Part shown: piece after piece, positions 22,380-34,195 of the stretch | How positions within the stretch are numbered: position 1 is the stretch's first letter | How the letters are laid out: each line of letters opens with the position of its first letter | Position numbers and translations under genes: made by a program | The notes under the pieces: model-generated | The model's input: the letters and a program-made list of their open reading frames with translations, nothing else | What the model was told of the DNA's origin: nothing | Database searches by the model: none | Source of the DNA: Sycobia sp. Sy_11 | Taxonomy: Eukaryota; Arthropoda; Insecta; Hymenoptera; Epichrysomallidae | Assembly: GCA_018907035.1 (NCBI GenBank) | Contig: JACCIC010000151.1 | Span: forward strand, 1 to 64,000 | Direction: 5' to 3' | Length of the DNA: 64,000 bases

Positions 22380-22910
22380 TTTCCAAAGTATATCTACTAT
22401 TTATGACCTAAGAAATGGTTTCCCGCCGGTGTTGTTGGCTAGAAAGCAGTTTTTAATATAAACGTGTTTGACTGTAAAAAATAGTCAGAAACACTTTATT
22501 ATATATATATAGTAATAGTAAATACACGGCAAAAATTTCAGCTCTATGACCGTCCAAACTGTAGCAAAATTTCAGCACTAAGATCTATACAGTATAGTAA
22601 GACGCTTTAATATAATAATACCCAGATAACAGCGCGTGCCAAGCGTACACACGTCTGCGTGATTTGCCGCCCAGTTGTGTCAAATTTTCGCAAGAACATT
22701 GCGAGACAACAAAATCAAATTATTGTCGGCAATACATAAGTGTAAGTTGCTTGATAAAATAACAAAAATCTTCGGTTAATTGCCGAATATATTCAAGAGA
22801 CATAATTCAAAATTTTTATGCAATAGAGGTTAGTGCACGAGCGTTTGATGTATTTTGATAGACTTTCTTGCATTTTTGATAGACTTTGTCCCATTTTTGG
22901 TATGTTTTAC
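22380..22910. other. Unassigned AT-rich stretch with a Tc1-flank repeat
   Basis: At 22430-22500 there is similarity to 11420-11520, the segment after the Tc1 fragment. At about 22530-22600 are phrases shared with 14190-14240 (AAAATTTCAGC..., AGTAAGACG). No coding signal is seen. Confidence 0.45.
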
Positions 22911-22915
22911 ATATA

Positions 22916-24192
22916 TTAGGTTGTCAAGTATCTCCCTTCCGCTTTTTTGCTCTTTCTTCAATGACTTACAAAAAGTGTTACAGTGGTCAGATTTACTTCA
23001 AATATGCGCCGTTTTGTTCGATAATGTGTTTTCGGAAACTTCATAATAACCCCTCTTGTAGAAACTCCTGTCCTTATTTGCGAAGAACTCGGACAGCCAC
23101 TTTTCACAAGCCTTTCTTGAGTCCAACTTTACACCACCAAGGTCGGTCGACATGTACAGGAACAGGTGGTAGTCACTTGGCGCTATGTCTGGGCTATATG
23201 GTGGATGCGATAAAACCTCCCATCCGGACTTTCGTAGCTTCTGACGAGTCATCAACGAAGTATGTGGTCTGGCGTTGTCCTGGTGGAACACTACACCCTT
23301 CCTGTTGGCTAATTGTGGACGCTTCCGGTCGATAGCCTGTTTCAAGCGGTTTAATTGTTCACAGTAAATGATAGAATTGAGCGTCTAGACATATGGGAGC
23401 AGCTCATAGTGGATGATTCCCTTCCAATCCCATCAAACACACATCAAAATCTTCTTGGCCGTCAATCCCGGCTTGGCCACTGTTTGAGACGGTCCACCAG
23501 CCTTAGATCATGACCGTTTTCACTTGATATTATCGTATGTGATCCATTTTTCATCGCCAGTCACCATTCTCTTAAAAAATGGGTCGAGTTCGTTCCGTTT
23601 CAGCAGCACATCGCAGGCGTTGATTCAGTCCAGAAGATTTTTTTGCGTCAAATCATGCGGCATCCAAAAATCATGCTTTTTTCTATCTAGCCTTCTGCAG
23701 ATGTTTCAAAATGGTTTGGTGACTAACTGTCATCTCCTGGGCGATGTCACAAGATGCCACGTGTCGGCCTAACTCGATAAATTCCATGAATTGATCGGTA
23801 TTCGTCGTTACAGGTCTTCCGCCGGCTGGCTTATCCATGGTGTCATTTTCGCCAGTTCTGAATCGTCGAAAGCATTCCTCTGCGATTTAAAGTGATAGTG
23901 TACCATGCCCCAAAATACCATGAATCTCCTGGAACGTTTCTCTAGCGGATTTGCTTTTGACGAAGGGAAACATTAAAATAGAGCGAATTTCGGCGTTAGT
24001 AACTCCATGTTTATATGTCTATACCTTTTGAGCGCCATATCCAAACTTATCATGCATAGCGTTGTTTTGTACGTTATAATAAGACCTTTCAAATGATATA
24101 TAGTATTTCCAGATATGAGCCCTGTAGCGCTTTGTACATAGCCGCGAAATTCATAAGACTAAAAGGCGGAAGGAAGATATTTGACAACCTAA
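22916..24192 (-). mobile_element. Complete-length but dead mariner (second family)
   Basis: 1277 bp flanked by TA (22914-22915 and 24193-24194). The TIRs are TTAGGTTGTCAAGTATCTCC at the low end and its near-match at 24167-24192. On the minus strand the transposase is recognisable throughout: an N-terminal PFVKSKSARETFQEIHG-like block near 23970, DKPAGGRPVTTNTDQF near 23830, and the catalytic FHQDNARPH and [13 protein letters not shown], whose spacing is 34 residues (D34D). Several stops and frameshifts break it into pieces. The best is 22998-23345 (115 residues). No copy of this family elsewhere in the window is intact. Confidence 0.9.
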
Positions 24193-24388
24193 TATTGACA
24201 TGAGAAGTGATATAGCTGTTTTTTCTTAACTTGAAAAAAAAGTGGTGGCAAAATAAGGTTACATTCAGTATATATGATTTGGTAATTCATCACCAAGAAC
24301 CTAAAATTATGTATATATGATATATACATCGTCACTTCCGCATAAAAAGTCAATATCCAACGTATTTAATTGAAAAAACGGAAATATA

Positions 24389-24390
<2 letters not shown>

Positions 24391-24442
<52 letters not shown>
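24391..24442. repeat. (TA)n microsatellite
   Basis: Perfect TA run of about 50 bp. Confidence 0.96.
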
Positions 24443-24443
<1 letters not shown>

Positions 24444-24544
24444 AACGCTTTAAATACGGTTTCTACGGAGAAATATTGTATTGGCATTTATATTAATTTA
24501 TATTAATTAAAAATTGTACTTATGTTGACTATTCGGAATGAAAT

Positions 24545-24845
24545 TAATAAATATTTTTATCGGTCTTACAGTCTGTAGAATATCATATATTAGCTAAAAT
24601 AATGACAGTCAGAGTTTCCTTGTTTACGATCACCTCCATAGAATCTGAAATAAAACTTATTATTACAATAAATTATATCAGAAAATTAAAAATAAAAGTA
24701 AAATAAAATTAATAATAGAATAAAAATAAAAATAAAAATACAATAATAAGTAAAATAAAAATAAAAAATAATATAAGTACTTATTCTATGGTAGTAAAGA
24801 ACAATCTAACTATCCCCGCCTCCTTAAATTTAGGATCACCTTCTT
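24545..24845 (-). mobile_element. PLE terminal unit, diverged, hammerhead lost
   Basis: On the minus strand it ends in ATCGGTCTTACAGTC-type tail sequence (24558-24572) and holds the box with TCAGAGTTTCCTTGTTTACG and GACAATCTAACTATCCCCGCC at 24803-24823. The hammerhead region that should follow is not recognisable. It belongs to the same diverged group as 28345-28670 and 32310-32615 (ATCGGTC rather than ATTGGTC). Confidence 0.72.
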
Positions 24846-24849
24846 AAAA

Positions 24850-25440
24850 TGTACTTACCCATTTGTTTTAATGATCCATTGTTTTAAGACATTATTGTAT
24901 GTATTTTTGTCTTAATTTATTACTGAATTTAGAAAAATATTTTATATAAATTTTTTATAAAATACATGAGCAGATGTATTTAAAATTCTTACTATGCTAG
25001 ACAAATCAAACTCGCCTAACTATTTTATTTTCGTTAAAATTTATATGTTTCTAATATATTTCTAATATATATTTTTTTAATAAATACTCTTTACAATGTA
25101 TATTGTGGCTCTGTCTCCACTCTGCTCACGATTGATTTTGTTATTCTGTTTATTTTATATTTATTAGGGTTCGATTGAAGAGAGAGGAACATATCAGGAC
25201 TGATAGTTGGAAATTGTGGTAAATAACTCTTAACTCGTTTATGATTTGTAAATTAAAGACAATTAACATGTTTTCATTAATAAATACAAAAAAATTATAA
25301 AATAAATAAATAATTAAAACTATTTTTTAATTGGTATGTCCTGGTAGAATCCCTGCAACATATAAAGAATAAAAAAATAAATTATTATGTCGCTTTTTGT
25401 ATATTTTATATATCTATATACATATATTTACAAGTAATTT
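24850..25440. other. AT-rich DNA, nothing recognised
   Basis: No coding frame, no terminal repeats and no clear repeat match within the window. Confidence 0.5.
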
Positions 25441-26890
25441 AAAATTAATATTTATAAGTAAGTAAGTAGAATTAATCCGATTATTTCGGGTTCCGAGATT
25501 TCGCACGACCTTCACCAATAAAAATTCTTTCTCTTTCTATTATTTCTGTATTTCCGTATATTTATTCACACAGTCCAGTTCGTCTACTTACACGAAACCG
25601 AGTGCTTCTAACAATTTTATTTCGGAACGACACTTGTTCGTTTTTATATTACTCTAAAGTGTGCCTTTAACAAGAATATAAAAAGATCGAAATTTTAATA
25701 CGGATACATTTATTTCTTATTAAAATTATCGCTTCAAAGTGCATCTTACATAAATTAAATAATTTATTTAATCGACTCGTTCTGTTCGGTTCTCTCAGAT
25801 AACAGACAGGCCGAGATGTGCATGCGCACATCTGGCAGAATTGTGCGATTCACTGGCCTCTTCGATTATGGTTCTTCTCTCCCGTGTCATAAAAGAACCG
25901 TCGCACGCCCTTCAGCTTGCCCGTTGTAAACATCTCTCCCCCTCTCCTATGGTACTGAACGCTCGATGCTTACTAGAGAAATCGAAAAAGCATTACTGCC
26001 TTAGTGTTTGGACTGTTCGAACTTCGCTTCCTTTCTTTGATGGTTTTTCCGTCTTTCAATTGGTTAAAGTTGTGTGTTCATAAGTGTGTGATTTAGTGTA
26101 TAGCACGAGCAAGTTTGTGTGTAGCTCGACTAATTTTCATTCATCACGTGCGATTCAGCATGGGCTATCAATTCGCGACCAAGGTATTGAGACCTTGGTG
26201 AGATCAGCCTCTGTGCTAGACGCATAGGATCTTCCCAAGCGGCGTCTGCGCCCACTAGCTACCGTTGACAGCAAGCGGTGTTCCCGTGCCCAAGACGTTG
26301 GGGCTATCAGTTAGCCGAGGAAGCACTGCGGAAGGATCCTAACGCCTTAGGTTTTTTATGCCTTTCTTATAATAAATGTAAAATCACTTTAATCAAATTA
26401 TTGTTAAATTATTTATCTTTCCCCTCACGATTATACATTCCTAACATTTACTCGTATTCTTTATTGTAATAAAAGTGAGTATATAAACAAGTTCTATTTA
26501 TATGACTTGCAATTTCAGCTATCTGTCTCGCAGACTTTTGCCGGCATATTATAATAATTTAATTCGGAGAAAAGGGGCGTGTTTTCTCCGAATAAATTAT
26601 ATTCGGTCTCTAATTTAAATACTTTTATTTCGCTGACTTTTCCTTATGCCTTCTTCCAGATGAAACAATAATTACCTTTTTGGAAGTCAGGTGTGCCTGT
26701 TCTCCTGAGCTAGTAATTTTTACTCTTTTAACGAGTAAAGGTGTTTTCCTTTTGCCTATAAAAAGAGTTGTTCACCAGAAACGGGAAAGAATTAACCAGT
26801 CGAAGTAGTATCGATCTATTTCGTTATTCGAGATGTATCCTTCCTCAACGAATGCCGAAAGTGAATCGTGCTCTTAGCAAAATTTAACGC
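25440..26890 (+). other. GC-richer non-coding block of unknown nature (possible LTR or promoter region)
   Basis: It stands out from its AT-rich surroundings. Visible parts are two phrases rich in CG (25770-25990 and 26100-26345), an AATAAATGT poly(A)-type signal near 26371, a perfect hairpin TTCGGAGAAAA-TTTTCTCCGAA at 26562-26591, and a TATAAAAAG box near 26757 followed about 30 bp later by a plausible start region. Open frames (25841-26083 and 26278-26469) have no known domain. Candidates are one or more solo LTRs or a 5' exon/promoter of a host or non-coding RNA gene. No TG...CA ends with target duplication were found. Confidence 0.35.
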
Positions 26891-27129
26891 ACTTTCATAC
26901 ATGGTAAAAGTATGTTAACAAAAATCTGAATGTTTAATTTAGAATAAGTTAATATTGTTTCTATTGGTTAAACTAATGTTATCTGTAATACATGATTAAT
27001 TAATTATATTTATTCTACTCTATGTTTGTGTTTGTTTATTATCGTGTGTGTATTGGTATGTTTATTATTTTCGATTTTATCTAGTTATAGAAATAATTTC
27101 GCTCGTATATTTAACTGGTATAATAATTT

Positions 27130-27480
27130 AGATGCTTTTCTTTTCTTATAACACACGTTACATATTAATAACACCATCAGGATTATTATTTTTCTTGTGT
27201 TCATTAATCCGATCTTTTAACATTCGCTTAGTTTCACCTATATATATTACATCACAATTTTCAGAATTAATTGTATATAATACTTCAGTTTTTCCCAATT
27301 TATTTTGTCTTGTTTTTTCCCAATTTTATATTATTGAGATTATTATTAATAATCAGAACTGTAAAAATATTGAATTTTTTCCTCAATTTTTTAGAAGAAT
27401 TTTGATAAAAGGGACTGATAAAAGATAACGGGACAGTAATGGAATGAGATTGATTATTAGTTTGATTATAACTAATATTA
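27130..27480 (-). pseudogene. PLE GIY-YIG endonuclease fragment
   Basis: On the minus strand the frame reads FGKTEVLY-like, then NCENCDVIYIGETKRMLKDRI-like residues around 27220-27300. This is the GIY-YIG nuclease with its CDVIYIG core and the following TKR arginine. It lies downstream of the RT fragments at 27660-28340 with the expected spacing, but the linker has stops and the nuclease is cut at about 27135. Confidence 0.82.
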
Positions 27481-27659
27481 GACTTATTATTATTATTTTT
27501 ACAGTGATTCTATTTAATAAAATTTATTCTACGTTTTAAATATTTGTTATAAAATTGAGGAGGGTAACCATTTTTTTGTAAAATTTTTTACGATATCAAT
27601 GTTTTTATTATGAAAACTTATGCCTAATAATAATAAAGCTCTATCAATTAAATTAAAAA

Positions 27660-28340
27660 TTATATTTCTTTTTTCTTGAATGGAGTGATTGGAAGTAAAG
27701 TATGCAAAAAATTGATTTTATTGTTATTTTCAATTTCATATGTGAATTGTAAATTTTTATCATAATTATTAAAAATATTATATTCTATAGTCATCAGTTC
27801 TTTTTGAACACAAATTAATGTATCATCAACATATCTGAAATATATTAAATGTACACAATTGTAATCATTTTTTAAAATTTTTAGGCATTCTGTTTCTAAA
27901 TCATCCAAAAATAACTTAGCAAATAATGGAGAAATTGGAGAACCCATGGGTAATCCAAAAATTTGTTTGTAAATTTTATTATTGAAACTAAAAAAAGTAT
28001 TATCAAAAAGAAATTTGGTGTAAGTCATAATGTCATTAAATGGTATTTTACGCCAATTATGAATCATGGGTTCTTTTTTCCAGCCCTGGAATACTAAAGA
28101 GCATCAAATATTAGTGATGAGAGAACATATCTCTACGGGTGATAATATATAGTTAGTTGGTATAATATATTTTTAATGTTTTCTACTAATTTGAAACTAT
28201 TGTTCATATGTGATTTAAGTAGTGAAATTGCACATTTTTAAGTATTGAATTAAACTTTTGATAAAAAATGAGTAGGACTATTTAGAGTATAAATAATAGG
28301 CCACAATGGAATATCAATCTTATGTATTTTCGATAAATTA
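27660..28340 (-). pseudogene. PLE reverse transcriptase palm region
   Basis: The readable frame 27660-28067 (135 codons) has GLPMGSPISPLFAKLFLDDLE and the catalytic YVDD at 27822-27833, both diagnostic of PLE RTs, plus NFLHTLLPI corresponding to the FLDV box. Upstream to 28340, broken frames still show LSKIHKIDIPLWPI and SPTHF, the LPKIHK block. The part immediately upstream is displaced by a pLTR at 28345-28670, with the RT fingers lying beyond it at 28675-29010. Stops near 28100-28250 show this copy is dead. Confidence 0.88.
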
Positions 28341-28344
28341 ATAA

Positions 28345-28670
28345 ATATTTTTATCGGTCATACAGTCTTTATAATATAATATATTAGCTAAAATATTAAG
28401 TCAGACTGTCCTTGTTTATATTCATCCACGTAGAATCTGAAATAAAACTTATTACTACAATAAATTATATCAAGAAATTAAAAATAAAAATAAAATAAAA
28501 TTAATCATAAAATAAAAATAAAAATACAATAATAAGTAAAATAAAAAATAGTAAAAGTACAATTCTATGTTAGTAAAGGACAATCTGACTGCCCCCACCA
28601 CCTTACATTTAGATTCACTTTGGTGTCAAACGATTTGAACCGCTACGGTTTATCCTCAGGAACTAAACTA
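28345..28670 (-). mobile_element. Solo PLE terminal unit inserted into a PLE RT
   Basis: On the minus strand: a degenerate hammerhead-like start (28624-28662), the box with GGGGGCAGTCAGATTGTCC and CAAGGACAGTCTGACTT, then the tail ACTGTATGACCGATAAAAAT. RT fingers end at about 28675 and the LPKIHK block resumes at about 28343, so the unit sits inside what was one RT reading region. This is a unit without a coding part, in the same orientation as its host PLE. Confidence 0.78.
28624..28662 (-). ncRNA. Degenerate hammerhead-like motif, second type
   Basis: Minus strand: CTGAGGA, then stem AACC-GTAGC-GGTT, then CAAATCG. The stem is well formed, but the G before AAA is replaced and the core is irregular. 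Related variants are at 62451-62476 and about 32555-32600. Probably inactive. Confidence 0.45.
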
Positions 28671-28674
28671 TATT

Positions 28675-29010
28675 TTCCGTAAGCCATAGCATTTTGCGAA
28701 TAAATAATTTATTTGAGTAAATTAGTTTTGATGATATTGTTTTGGTAACATTTTATTATTATTTAACTTTCGTAAAATATTATAAATTTTTAACTGTAAG
28801 GATTTTAATGGATTTCTATTTAATGTAACATATGCATCATTATCTTTGAGTAAATTTTACATTTTTTTAATATATTGATCTTTTTCTAAGCAAACTGTTA
28901 AATTACCCTTATCAACTTTAATACAAAAAGATTTTTGAGATTTTGAAAAAATAGTTTTGTATTTTCTAGTTTTTTATTTATTATTTCATCATTTGAAGGT
29001 ACGTGTTTTT
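28675..29010 (-). pseudogene. PLE reverse transcriptase finger region
   Basis: Minus strand reads SFCIKVDKGNLTVCLEKDQY and LLKDNDAYVTLNRNP, the first RT blocks (DKGN.TV, then the Tyr-rich stretch), ending with NAMAYGKY at the pLTR junction, where a PLE would read YGLPKIHK. One in-frame stop and one shift are seen. Confidence 0.82.
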
Positions 29011-29019
29011 AAGAGTGCT

Positions 29020-29560
29020 CCATACCGCGATCCCAGCGCCACGATGAACTATTAAAACGGAAATGAAAATGTGTAAATCGTAGATTTCGTTTTGCGTCCT
29101 CATTTTACGTTTTACAATGTTGAAACAAATTTTATACGAATCTTTGAAAAATTCTATAATTGGGGGTATCCCTTACTGCTTTCATAATATGTTTCAAAGT
29201 TACTTTAAAAAAAATAAGAAAATGTTTATCTAACTGTCGTCTGCACTATAGACATCGCCGCTTTGCAGTAACATTAAATAACAACAAATATTATAAATTT
29301 TATACGTATAGTACAGATCAAACTTGGATAGCCCCGGATGTAGAATTGAATAATGAATCGAATGAACTTTGTTTCATCTTTCTATTCATAGAATTGAGGG
29401 AGTAAAACGAAATATAAGATTTTATTATGGTTATAATGCAAGTTGTCAATTTTGTAGATAAAAAAGTGAGAACTTTAATTTCTGATTTTTTGAATAGGTG
29501 GCGTTGAAGAAAATATTCAATGCCGTACAAATCAAATAAAGAATTATGAAGCCTGGTGCA
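29020..29560. other. Unassigned, slightly GC-richer stretch
   Basis: The 81-codon frame 29160-29405 has no recognised domain. A 14-base phrase, GAGTGCTCCATACC at 29014-29027, recurs inverted near 36422-36437. Nothing else was identified. Confidence 0.4.
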
Positions 29561-29561
29561 G

Positions 29562-29566
<5 letters not shown>

Positions 29567-29606
<40 letters not shown>
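29567..29606. repeat. (TA)n microsatellite with flanking (TGCA)-rich tail
   Basis: A TA run followed by ATGCATGC-type alternating sequence to about 29642. Confidence 0.95.
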
Positions 29607-29611
<5 letters not shown>

Positions 29612-29659
29612 TAAATACACACATGCATATATGCATGCATGCAAATACATTGCAAACAT

Positions 29660-30677
29660 AGTAACGTAATACGGAAATTTGAAATTACAGGGAGGTGCAA
29701 GATGTACGAGCTTGAGCCAATAAATATATATAAAAATATAATAGGAAAGTAATTGTTCTTTTCCTAACCTAAAGTATATATAATATTTATGTAGGCAAAA
29801 ATGTTATTATTGCCTACGCAGATTTAATATTTATATACACCCTAAAAATTTTTTATAATCGTTTTTTATGACAACTAAAGCACTTTAATTCCCAAAATTT
29901 CAAACATTTTTATTTTTTTTGCAGGATAGTCTTTTAGCTACGATTAAAACTCATAATTTTAGGAGGAAATGAGAGTCTTGAGTATTCACAACGTGTAATT
30001 GATGCATTTGAGTTATTACTTCGATATGCACTCCTATTATATAAAACGGATAAGAAAAAGTAACGTGAAAAGAATATGTAATTTTTAATTCAAATGTAAA
30101 ATATCATAAAACCATCATTATTTTGGAATGTAGAAGAGTATGATTGTGTATTTATAGTATTGAATTTTGTGTAAGGAGTAAGTACAACTCCTAAATTAAT
30201 ATATTATATTATAAATATTTAAATATATAGTTATCTATATAAAGCAATTTTTTAATTTATTCTTATATTACACATCATTATACAGTGATTGGCACTTTGT
30301 ATAATTTATACAATTTAAATAATAAACAGCTTTTATAGAAACTTTTTGTAAGAAAACTGTTACAGATTCAAATATTAAAATAATTTTTAATGAAGTAACA
30401 CTATTTGACAATAGCACTTATATATTAGAAATTACTATCTTTTTCAATAAGTATCTTTTCAATAGTTTCATTACTATCTATTCAATAGGTAATTATAAAA
30501 ATTTTATTTTAAAATATATTCTTGTACGGCTAAAGTTTTCTTTAGTATTTCATACATTGTAATTTTTTGGAATAAATATGTCAGATTAAATAAAGTCAAT
30601 ATGTCAAAATACAAAAATTATACATATATTCCCGCCAAAAATATCACGATATATAATATAGAAATATTTTTTGTAAA

Positions 30678-30734
<57 letters not shown>

Positions 30735-32157
30735 TTTCAATAATTATAATGTAGAATATAATATGCGATTATATTTAGAAGCTGTACTTGCTCTCTATGT
30801 ACAAACCAATCCTATTAAATATACAATCATACTGTTCTGCTTACTTTCCCAGAAGATGGTGATTTTATATTTTTCATTTAAAGTAAAAATTATATATTCT
30901 TTCCACTCTAATTTTTTACTATTTTGCATATTGGATACCTTGCAACTAAAATAATAGTTATTTTTGTTGCATTAACATCAGATTATATCTATAATATTAA
31001 TATTATCACTTACGAACAATCAAACCGCCCCCTTAAAAACTCTAATTTATCATTATTTTTATAATTATTTATACTTTAAATGACCCTTTAAAATTAAAAA
31101 TAAAGAAGGCCATACGTATTATACGATTTGTTTAATTATTAATACGTAATAAATTAATATGTTTGTACTATTACCTTATTTATATTTTCTTTACATATAA
31201 GAATCTTATTATATAAATATAAATACTTCATACCCTCGTGTCCCACTCTGGGGAAGGGGAGATGAAGCAAATTGTCTTTTGGGAAGCTTTACATTTTTGA
31301 TGAATTTATTTAATAAGTTTTTTCTTCAAAAATAGCACCTTAAATTATAGGTTTTTGTCTATCACTTGCACATTGAAATTTAAAATAACTGAACTTATTT
31401 GAATTTTGGGTGCCCGTCATGTCTCGTCTGTATATAACCGTTTGTCTCTACTTTTTTAATGAAATATATACTGATATAAATTATATATATATATATATAT
31501 TAATTTGCCATTAATAATTAATAATTTCTATGGAATTATTGTTTACATGTTTATTTAATTAATCATTAAATTACAATTATTATTGAAATAAAATTTTAAT
31601 TAGCTATTATTTTTAATTCATAAAAAGTTAAATATGGAGATAATTAACATTTCAGGAGAGAAAAGAATAATCCATTAGAATACATGACCAAGAATTGTAT
31701 CAAGACCCATCTCCATCCATCAGGTAATCGTTATGTTGATACCTGAATTATATATATATATTATCGGATCAGCTGTACGACATTTGTCGAGAGGTTGGGT
31801 CGACTCTATTCGGATTTGTGGTTCATTTGTTTAGAAAATCGTAAACTCTCGCATGCTGTCTATCAAATCGTATACAATGCGATGTTGCCACTACTTTTTA
31901 CACGATTTTGGAAACAGTGTTGAACGCACTGATAGAATACACCAGCTGCCAGCGCAATGATACGATTTGCGCGAACGTGGACCGTGATGCCCGTAATACA
32001 GTTATTGATCATATACTCAAATACATGATTCCTTTATCTGATCATTAAAGTTTTAGTATGACAAAGTAATTCATCAACACAAGCTATTGTATTAATTAAA
32101 AATAATGATTAATTAAATTTTCATTTAATTGAAAATAATACCTTTTTAAATAAATAA

Positions 32158-32208
<51 letters not shown>

Positions 32209-32310
32209 TCGATAAAAATTAAAAAGTAATTATAAATTATTACAAGTTAATTAAAAAATATCTCAACCCTGAGATATGTATACTTAAGGGTATATATATT
32301 TTAATGTGGA
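29660..32310. other. AT-rich intergenic DNA, no gene seen
   Basis: Contains (TA)n tracts at 30680-30730, 31483-31501 and 32161-32202. A GC-richer patch at 31770-32030 (with CGATGTTGCCACTACT and related phrases) has no open frame and no match elsewhere in the window. It may be an old element. Confidence 0.5.
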
Positions 32311-32815
32311 TTCATAAATACTTTTATCGGTCTTACAGCCTTTATACAATAAAATATTATACTAATAGAATGACAGTCAGACTCTCCTAGTTTATAGTAA
32401 CCCCCATAAAATTGAAAATACAAATTACTAATAACTGATAAAATAAAAAATCAATTAAATTAAAAATTAAAAATTAAAAATAATACAAATAAAGTAATCT
32501 ATATTCTATGTTAATAAAGGAGAATCTGATTTCCCCTACCAGCTTAAATTTAAATTTACTTTTCATTTCCGACATTTTGAACAGTTCCGGCTCATCTTCA
32601 AGGACTAAACTCTAATATAATTTACTTCATTCTAACTTTTTTATTTATTTTTTATTTAATTTAATTTTTATTTTACTATTTAGTTGTAATTTCTATTTCA
32701 GATTGTACGGTGGTGATTATAAATAAGGACGGCCCGATACTCATTATATTAGTATATTATATTATTGTAGGAAAACTGTAAGACCGATAAAAATTTTTAC
32801 CAATTTACAGTCGAA
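32310..32815. mobile_element. Pair of inverted, diverged PLE terminal units
   Basis: 32318-32615 reads on the minus strand (tail ATCGGTCTTACAGCC, box with GGGGAAATCAGATTCTCC, hammerhead-like remnant at about 32555-32600). 32680-32815 reads on the plus strand (CTATTTCAGATTGTACGGTGG, AAGGACGGCCCGA, ACTGTAAGACCGATAAAAAT). They face each other around about 65 bp, the fold-back layout also seen at 20.3-21.1 kb. Confidence 0.72.
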
Positions 32816-32819
32816 TTCT

Positions 32820-34148
32820 CTACCTTTTCAGCTGAAGCATTTGCTTCAGATATATGCTAAATACTTCTTGGTATCAGATATGATCAATCCACTCGACACA
32901 GCTTCATCTTATATATGTGCATATTCAAAATGTGTACTAAATTCACTGCACAATCTCAGCGCCAATAATTAAGAAGTTAATGAAATGAATTATAAACTCA
33001 TAAAATTCAATAAATCAAGAAAAGAAATCAAAATAGAAGTCTTAAGGACATCTGCTCATTCAAACAGCACTGAAAATCGTATTGCCAGCAAAGCAACCAA
33101 AGAAGCAGTTCTAATACAGCGTAAAAAATAAAATATAACAACGCCGCAAATATGTTAATACGAAAAAGAATGGCACTACATGCGATAGAAATATATTGTA
33201 ATAACATATAGATAGAGGAAAAAAAAACAATAAAGAGAAATTTTTTTCGAACCAAGTTAAATTTTACAATAATAGTTATTTATTTTTGAAAGTTCTTAAT
33301 ATTCTAAAAACATATCAAACTCGCCTAGTTATTTTGCTTTTCTTAAAAAATTTATTATAAATGTATACTTAGTCATTAGTTTTATTTTTTAAGTAGTTAA
33401 AAATTGAATAAATTTTTATTATTTATTAGACCAAATTTCTGAATCTAAAATTTATGTTCCTCGAAAAAAGTCCTATTTTTGTAACATAGATGGGGGCTAC
33501 GCTGTGATTTTATCACCAAGCCACGTAGAACCTAAACTTGCGAATGTATCTTTTTATAAAATGTTCTATATCATATTTAATTTTAAATAAATGAAATATA
33601 CAAATTGGTTTTTAAACGTAGTATTTTTATTATTTATAGTTATTGTATCATTTTCGTATTGTAATTAAATTTTTGGTCATTCTTACTGTTGCAGGTTGAA
33701 ATTTTAATTGCAATATTTATTGTAAAAACTAAGTAAGAAAAAATGATAATAAAAAATCAAGTACGACTCTTAAAATATTAATACAAAGATCTTATTTAAC
33801 CTATAATTAAAAAAAATAACAATAATTAAGCATAAATAAATAAAAAAAAATGTTAAAAACCTATTTTTAAAAAAATGGTTAATAAGTTTAATTAAACGGT
33901 AAAAAAAGAAATAACTAAAGAAAATAAGAGAAAATTTAACTAAAAGTTAAAACATAAAACTATGCCCAGAAAATATTAAATATGAAAAATATTAAAATAT
34001 AAAATATAAACAAATTTTACTCCAATGAGCAAAAACATCCGACTAAGTTTAGGTAATCTGGAGGTATCCCCGCTAAAAGGATCGATTCAATTTCAGGTAA
34101 CATTATATCATATTATGTTGCAAAATTCAGAAGGGATTTTATATAAGA

Positions 34149-34195
<47 letters not shown>

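Noticed and set aside
33028..33255. Hydrophobic 75-codon frame as a membrane peptide gene
   Set aside because: AT-rich DNA readily gives Phe/Leu/Ile-rich frames; no motif, context or repeat supports it.
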